From assembly GCA_003024985.2 (NCBI GenBank), contig PXIH01S0004369.1: a DNA stretch of 11,594 bases; one strand, written 5' to 3'. How positions within the stretch are numbered: the first letter of the stretch is position 1; the number at the start of each line of letters is the position of its first letter. Positions 6,780 through 11,594 of the stretch are shown in pieces. The DNA comes from Euperipatoides rowelli (taxonomy: Eukaryota; Onychophora; Udeonychophora; Euonychophora; Peripatopsidae). The position numbers were made by a program, and so were the translations under genes. Below the pieces are notes generated by a model. The model did not search any database. It was not told the DNA's origin and saw only the letters and a program-made list of their open reading frames with translations.

Positions 6780-8015
6780 ACTAATTGAACATTTGTAGAA
6801 TAAAAAAGAACCAATTTTACTATTATTAATTTTATATGCATTTTTCATAGATTTTATAAAAAAAAAGTTGGAAGCTATGCTAGCACTATTCCTTATATTA
6901 ATTCTAATATTACTACTGCTGCTACCAATTTCTACTACAATAATAATTTACTTTATCTTAAAACTGTAAAAAATAAAGTAAATGAAATTTAAGAATTGTC
7001 ATTCAATGAGATCAGTTAATGATTGATCTGTATTTAGCATTTTATATCATGATAAAAGATTAAACTTTAATTGAATGATTCTTTAGAATTTATGAAGATT
7101 ATTGTTCTAATGAAACTGGAGGTAAATATCTAAAATAAATTTATGTAAACAATATTACTATTTCCCACCTACCATTGAATACCGATATTTCCTACTCCCA
7201 ATCAATCAAACTGGTATTGTTTATCATTAAAAAAAGGTAATCAAATTAATGGTCAAAATAAATGGAAAAAAAAAATTGTAAGAAAAAGTAGACAAATGCA
7301 TATCCTATAAACATTATGTAAATGACTCAAAATATAGGGTCAAATTATATATACAATATGAGTTAAATGAATCACGTTGTGACTGAGTATGAATTGTTTT
7401 ATGAAATTAATGAGTGGTGCTAAAGTGACTCATTTTACTGAGTCAAACTTCTATTAATTTAAGTTAGAGTAGGCTAATTGTTTCTAGGTCAATCTGTGAC
7501 ACATTTTCAGAGTCATTTAAGTTTGAACATTAATGAATGCTAGAATGGGGAAATAAAGTAAAAAAAAATCCAGTAAGCAATCACTTGTTACTTAAGTTGA
7601 TAACAGCCAGAACAAATTTGGAAGATAGAAGATCTCAGCTGCTGCTTCATAGACAAATGGACCAGCCTAATTAATTTGGGTTTCAAAACATTAGAATTTC
7701 CTAACAAATGAGTTTTTTTTTTCATCCTGAGGTAAACTTTCAAATTTAATTTTTCAGTCTTAATAATTAAAAGCTTTTTTAATTTGTTATAAATGACTAC
7801 CAGCAAGAGAAACAATTTCATTATCCTATAGTCACATTTATGTACTGACTGATGGTGTTTAAATGATAAAGTTGCAGTTTTACTGTAATGTTGAACTTGA
7901 ATAGAGGAATGGTATCTTGAAATTGTTGGTGAGATGGTAAAATGAAATAAATTAAAGGTAGACTAGGCTTGAAGTCCAGTTGTTTTATTTGACTACATAA
8001 AACAAGATAAAAACA
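6780..8015. other. AT-rich stretch with AP-1-like words, no gene seen
   Basis: No coding region is recognised. The minus-strand frame at 7588-7821 is Lys/Leu/Ile-rich AT translation with no family signature. Between 7320 and 7515 the words TGACTCA, TGAGTCA, GTGACTGAGT and GAGTCA recur, the clearest pair being annotated separately. Confidence 0.5.
7426..7445. promoter_or_regulatory. Paired AP-1 consensus sites in inverted orientation
   Basis: TGACTCA (7426-7432) and TGAGTCA (7439-7445) are exact AP-1 (TGASTCA) sites, separated by 6 bases. Another TGACTCA lies near 7323. No TATA box or open frame is placed to use them, so function is unproven. Confidence 0.3.
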
Positions 8016-8065
8016 TTTTATGTTGCCATTTTAACTTGCTGATTACAATAAATGACAACATAAAA
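8016..8065. repeat. 10-bp perfect inverted repeat
   Basis: ttttatgttg (8016-8025) and caacataaaa (8056-8065) are exact reverse complements, and an inner attt/aaat pairing extends the stem with one mismatch. It lies immediately left of the GC-richer repeat and may mark its edge or a separate small element. Confidence 0.55.
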
Positions 8066-8360
8066 CGCCCCAATCTATCAAAATGCTGTATCGGGTAATA
8101 GCAGGGGAAAAGTTGTAGTCCTGGGGCCCAACGTCAGGAGGCGGGAGTGGACTGTGTATGACCAAACTAAGGAAACTACATAGTTATGACATACCGGTAC
8201 TTAATAGCCAAAAACTAACAAAAAAACTCCTCAGAAATATATAAGGTAGTGGTACTAGGCCCTGCCTGGATTTCCAGTCCTGGAACCCCGATTAGGAGGT
8301 GGGGGAGGTAGCCTTATCAGGGACAGGACAAACTCGTTAGATCGGTATACGCTGATTCAG
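8066..8360 (+). repeat. GC-richer probable interspersed repeat with internal duplication
   Basis: This block stands out by base composition. It contains two related copies of a 33-34 base segment: 8117-8150 and 8276-8309 both begin agtcctgg, continue through a CCC word, and end in aggaggYggg-like sequence. Its right part, caggacaaactcgttaga (about 8322-8339), resembles the LINE-flank motif at 471-515. Two frames read briefly protein-like (VVVLGPNVRRREWTVYDQTK, and GLCMTKLRKLHSYDIPVLNS) but each is closed by nearby stops, and I recognise no family. No clear RNA polymerase III A and B boxes at proper spacing were found. Best described as an unclassified dispersed repeat, possibly a LINE 3' end or a SINE. 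Confidence 0.4.
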
Positions 8361-9092
8361 TCACAGAAATCAGGAACATAAACAAAATAATAATTGATGG
8401 AAATTCCATGTTGTTTCCAAACATGCAAGACAATAATAGCATAATATGGCCAGCTCGCTTAAAGTGGTTTATCAATGATTTTTTTTAAATTGATTTATGT
8501 TTAGTTTTACCTAAAAATATTTGTTTTTAATCAGTTTGAAAAATTTAAACTGAAACATATAAAAATTTGTAAGTTTCTATGTTGTTTACAAAAAATAAAA
8601 CCCACTGCTGACGTCAATTTGACGTAGCAAAGGAATAAAATCTCAGCTGGTTTTGGGCTGTAGGAAAATGCATATCTGAGATCCAGACTCTAGTCATGAC
8701 TTCATTACGTTGTTTAGAAAACTAGTTAACAAAAGTGTTTATTACTTAAAGTTTTGAAGAAAAAAAAAGAGAACAGAGAAAATTTTGAGATAATTATTGG
8801 GATTGAAGTTGAAATATCAATTTTAAGAAGAAAAAAATACCTTGTGTTTACTAAAATTCCGGAAGGCTTTTGAACGTTAACTTGACACGATGAGAACAAA
8901 TTGTTAACTATTATTTCCAAAGTTTTTAATAATATTTCTTAAACATTCTTAGAGATTATATTTTTTAACGCAAATAAAAACTGTTAAAGGTTTATTTTCA
9001 AGCTGCTGGTGTTTGTTTCGAGTTGCCTTTATGAAATCCACTGACTGCAAATTAAAAAAATCAGGATTCTGAATCACTGCTTCTACATTCTG
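8361..9092. other. AT-rich stretch with a CRE, no gene seen
   Basis: No coding similarity. A perfect TGACGTCA at 8609-8616 is followed by a half-site-like TTGACGTAGC. The minus-strand frame at 8726-8920 is Phe/Ser/Ile-rich and unlike any family I know. Confidence 0.5.
8609..8616. promoter_or_regulatory. Perfect CRE octamer TGACGTCA
   Basis: Exact CREB/ATF palindrome with a second TGACGT half site beginning 3 bases after it, on the same strand. No TATA-like box follows at promoter distance, so it is a candidate enhancer site only. Confidence 0.3.
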
Positions 9093-9194
9093 ATTGGTCT
9101 GACAACCACTTACTAGAATCCATGCGAGAGATTTCTGGCAAAATTATTATAGACATGACGTCACTTGCCAGTTTGATACATATTGGTATAAAAG
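9093..9194 (+). promoter_or_regulatory. Candidate RNA polymerase II promoter (CCAAT-type, CRE, TATA)
   Basis: Three textbook elements occur in promoter order on the + strand. ATTGG (an inverted CCAAT) lies at 9093-9097, a perfect CRE TGACGTCA at 9156-9163, and TATAAAAG at 9187-9194. Transcription would start near 9217. No strong initiator motif is visible there. A consensus donor GTAAGT follows at 9328-9333, allowing a short non-coding first exon. The CRE-to-TATA part partly resembles the right arm of the foldback element (tgatgtca at about 4814, then attggtataaaa at 4846-4857), so it may be element-derived. Motif evidence only. Confidence 0.35.
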
Positions 9195-9327
9195 TCGAAT
9201 TTTGTTGCATTTATGAACCGAATATAACAAATTGGTTTTTACAAAAATACACACAAATTATTGAAGTTGAAATGGGCATTCATACACCACTTTAATCACT
9301 TTTATCTTGTAAATAATCTTTGTTCTT

Positions 9328-9333
9328 GTAAGT
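9328..9333 (+). other. Candidate 5' splice donor GTAAGT
   Basis: A full consensus donor about 110 bases after the predicted start of the 9187 TATA promoter. It would pair with the pyrimidine-rich acceptor ending at 9847. Such hexamers occur by chance in AT-rich DNA, and nothing here shows it is used. Confidence 0.2.
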
Positions 9334-9847
9334 CACTCTAAGTAAAAATTAAATATAGGCTACTTTTTTATTCATTTATCCGTAAAGCTCATCTTATGTA
9401 ATTTCCTTTTTATTATTTATTTTATACATAAACGCTAACATATAGAGCCTATTTACATAGTAAGGATAACTTTTACTAGTCAGTTAAACTATTGCAACAA
9501 ACCTAACAAATCCCCCGCCCCCATTTATTCTGCATTAATTGTATATCATGTTTCTTCAGTGAATGTAATTGTACTTCATTTTGATTCAAATTTAGATAAC
9601 ATTTTTAATATATTTGATCTAGTTAACATTTTGAATTCCTAATTTATCATTTGTCTATTTATTACTTCAAATTACAATAGAAAATTACAGCAAATGGCTA
9701 AGGGTAACAACAAGGCTCAATTATTAGGCATAGTAGGGATGTTAAAGAATGCATGAGGAGGGTTTGAGTCGGATAGGTGGTAGTGGTATTCTGTGGTTAC
9801 TCATTCAGTAGAATGGATATGTTTCTTTTTCTTTTTTTCTCCCCTAG

Positions 9848-9877
9848 AGCCAGATGTCCAATGAAAAGCTGACTCAA
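9848..9877 (+). other. Candidate 30-nt micro-exon
   Basis: A pyrimidine tract of about 20 bases ends in CTAG at 9844-9847, and a donor GTAAGG lies at 9878-9883. Exactly 30 bases lie between them. Only one frame is open, reading SQMSNEKLTQ with an ATG at 9854, so it could be an internal phase-0 exon or contain a start codon. Reading on without splicing gives VRNKGCRIYKG and then TAA. Splice signals are good but unsupported by homology. Confidence 0.25.
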
Positions 9878-10061
9878 GTAAGGAACAAAGGATGCCGTAT
9901 TTATAAAGGGTAAATGAAGAAAGGCCCCTAGTTTGAAAATTAAAGTAAAAGTAGACAACTAAGGAAGTCTGCAAAAGAAACGCGCTAATAACGATAGCAG
10001 AGCTGAGGTGAAGTTCAAAGTGAAGAAAAAGGAATGAGAAAAAAAAAGGGGGGGGGGATGA

Positions 10062-10241
10062 AAAGTGACTAAGAGCAGGCTTGGAGTGGCTAAACTAATA
10101 AGAAACATACAAGAAGACAGGAAGACCATACTGCATCTGGTACAACAACCTAAGAGAGAACTGAAGCCAGCCCAAATACAAGAAATGGGAAGTGAAATTA
10201 CAAAGGACAAATGNTTAAAAAAATGGTTATTAAAAGAATAA
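10062..10241 (+). other. 59-codon open segment of unknown identity
   Basis: Open from just after a TGA (10059-10061) to TAA at 10239-10241, without an ATG near the start. It is Lys/Glu/Gln-rich and looks amphipathic, for example GVAKLIRNIQEDRKTILHLV followed by QQPKRELKPAQIQEMG. An n at 10214 falls in the codon tgn, which could be a stop. A homopurine run of A's and ten G's (10040-10058) directly precedes it. I recognise no domain. If coding, it would need to be reached by splicing. Confidence 0.2.
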
Positions 10242-11486
10242 GTTAAGAAAAATGACCCCCACCCCTACAAAATATAAATGATATACCGTACCCTAAAGTC
10301 TAAAAAAAATCAAAGTTTATTAAAAAATTAAGGGAAAAACGTATCTTGAACTCTAAAAAAAAAGGTAATTTTTTTTTACAAAATATTAATTTTAAGGACA
10401 CCACGTCATACTTTTCTCTCGGTGCTATTACTGTAAATCTTAAGTCATCCCTGATCAGCTTTCACTGAGATTGCCTAGTCTATACTACTGCTATTTAGCC
10501 AATCATTGACAAATATTAAAAAAATAAATAGCCTACTGAATATAATAAATGCAATATGTTATTTTTATTTAATTAATAAGACACACAACACTGTAATATT
10601 ATAAATCAATTATGTGTTGGCTAGTTAAACCACTATTTTTCATTCGCAAACAATCCGTCTCGGACTTGAAAAGAGAACACTTGTGGGTAGACTGTAGCTG
10701 AAAGTGTTTATAGCCAAACCTGGAAATATTCACTTCGTACAGTAACGTACATTGAAATATTTCATGCAAGTGAATTTAATCAATGTCACTTGTTGGCAAC
10801 TCACCGAAAGATATTTTCTCATTGTTACACTCTCCAAATGTACGTGAATAAGAAAAAAACCAACAAACAGCATAGAAAAATCTGCATGTCCCGTTTAAGT
10901 CTGAACCACATTTTTTTTGATTCCCATATTAAAATTGATCTAAAATTTACATTTTATGGCATAACAAAATTAACAAACATAAATGTCATCTACACCATCA
11001 CATGGCATTTCCATAAGATGAACTTTTCTTAATTATTTTACTTAAAAAAAAAAGCCTTACCGATATATCAATTAGGGCCAAGAAGTTAGCCATGGTCGAC
11101 TGGTCAATCATGCAGATATTTTTGGTGAATCACAAGGGTATTCACAATTATAGGCAATTTATAATCTATATTAATTGAATAAAAAATGTAAGAATATGTA
11201 CAGTATATTTAGTCTGAATATTTAAATAAACATTCTACTACACTATCTTAATTTGTTTACAAAATAAATCCACTTGCAGTACTAGATTTTTTTTCTTTTT
11301 TTCTCTCTGCATTTTTGTCGAAACTATCAGTAATTCTACTAAATAAGTTTAAAAAAAAACTCCAACCACCCTAAAAAAATGTTAATGGAATTCATCCACA
11401 TGAATGTATAGTATAGTGTTATTAAAAAAAAATAACATGCATCAATGTATTTTAAATGTGCGTTTTTTTGTTCAAGTGCATTCAGA
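10242..11486. other. AT-rich stretch, no gene seen
   Basis: No coding similarity on either strand. The frame at 10790-11032 begins at TTG, not ATG, and has the Lys/Ile/His/Asn/Phe composition of translated AT-rich DNA. Poly-A and poly-T runs occur near 10301, 10360-10378, 11044-11053 and 11288-11300. Confidence 0.5.
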
Positions 11487-11594
11487 GACCGTCTGTCTTA
11501 TTTTGATAAGCTTTTTTTTTTAGTTGTCTGGACGTTTTGTAGACTGTCTAGCTTATTTTAATAAGTTTTTTTTTTTTAAGTTGTCTAGATGTTT
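11487..11594. repeat. 55-bp tandem repeat at the right edge
   Basis: Two copies, from 11487 and from 11542, share the order gac(c/t)gtct, cttattttRataag, a T run of 10-13, agttgtct(g/a)ga, cgtttt or tgttt. The period is 55 bases. Each copy contains a small hairpin (cttat, then ataag). The second copy reaches the window end, so the array may continue. A weak third copy may precede 11487. Confidence 0.8.

Larger units (their letters stand above)
9694..10241 (+). other. Purine-rich block with shards of open frame
   Basis: The + strand is markedly rich in A and G and less AT-rich than its flanks. Several short frames look protein-like. An ATG at 9694 (context agcaaATGG) gives MAKGNNKAQLLGIVGMLKNA then TGA. 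A frame near 9975-10034 reads KKRANNDSRAEVKFKVKKKE then TGA. The frame at 10062-10241 is described separately. They do not join into one frame and match no family I know. They could be a decayed gene or retrocopy, exons of an unrecognised gene, or simply a purine-rich tract where stops are rarer. The minus-strand frame at 9959-10210 is the antisense of this block. Confidence 0.3.

Noticed and set aside
7588-7821. 77-codon minus frame
   Set aside because: Low-complexity Lys/Leu/Ile composition, no recognised domain, surrounded by featureless AT-rich sequence.
8726-8920. 64-codon minus frame
   Set aside because: Phe/Ser/Ile-rich with a poly-Phe run made by an A tract on the + strand. No homology recognised.
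9694-9775. Possible tRNA-derived SINE (A-box-like tggctaaggg and B-box-like gtttgagtc)
   Set aside because: The boxes are about 70 bases apart, about twice the normal spacing, and no cloverleaf folds.
9959-10210. 83-codon minus frame, Ser/Leu/Phe-rich and membrane-like
   Set aside because: It is the antisense of a purine-rich + strand block. A pyrimidine-rich strand translates to Ser/Leu/Phe/Pro and mimics a membrane protein.
10790-11032. 80-codon + frame
   Set aside because: It begins with TTG, which is not a normal start in an animal gene, and has AT-driven composition.

Overview
This is AT-rich, repeat-laden, non-coding animal DNA with no intact gene that I can defend. Bacterial features (ribosome binding sites, operons) are absent. 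The only protein-level signals I recognise are decayed transposable-element genes: two non-LTR retrotransposon (LINE) reverse transcriptase remnants and one PIF/Harbinger-type transposase fragment. The better preserved LINE resembles families common in insects and other arthropods, so an arthropod is my first guess, held weakly. Single n's at 1813 and 10214 suggest a draft assembly.

Layout. 1-187: C-terminus of a LINE reverse transcriptase on the + strand, frameshifted, followed by a flank with an (AAT)n tract and a short tail motif (471-515) that recurs near 8310. 560-1300: AT-rich DNA with a duplicated block and CRE-like sequences. 1302-2066: a probable internally deleted Harbinger-like DNA transposon. 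It has imperfect terminal inverted repeats, a transposase N-terminus relic (1389-1649), a palindrome-rich 3' part and a possible TTA target duplication. 2766-4145: a 5'-truncated LINE on the - strand with reverse transcriptase motifs, one in-frame stop, one homopolymer frameshift and an 18-bp perfect hairpin over its stop codon. About 4221-5000: a foldback element with long diverged inverted arms around a 21-bp minisatellite of about 11 copies. Its left arm carries a perfect 114-bp inverted duplication of itself. 5001-6300: nothing recognisable. 6320-6780: a locally GC-richer stretch with a CTCF-like motif and a very short possible coding exon. 8066-8360: a GC-richer probable interspersed repeat with an internal direct duplication. 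9093-9333: a promoter-like arrangement (CCAAT-type, CRE, TATA, then a GTAAGT donor). 9694-10241: a purine-rich block with short protein-like open frames and one 30-nt segment with good splice signals. 11487-11594: a 55-bp tandem duplication running off the window.

No working multi-gene system is visible. The most unusual object is the foldback element at about 4221-5000. An inner part of its arm, containing a CRE-like word, has expanded into a minisatellite, and the left arm has been copied back on itself. The surviving right arm shows what the arrangement looked like before that event. The perfect palindrome could also be an assembly artefact, and reads crossing it would decide. The promoter and exon proposals rest on motif matches only.
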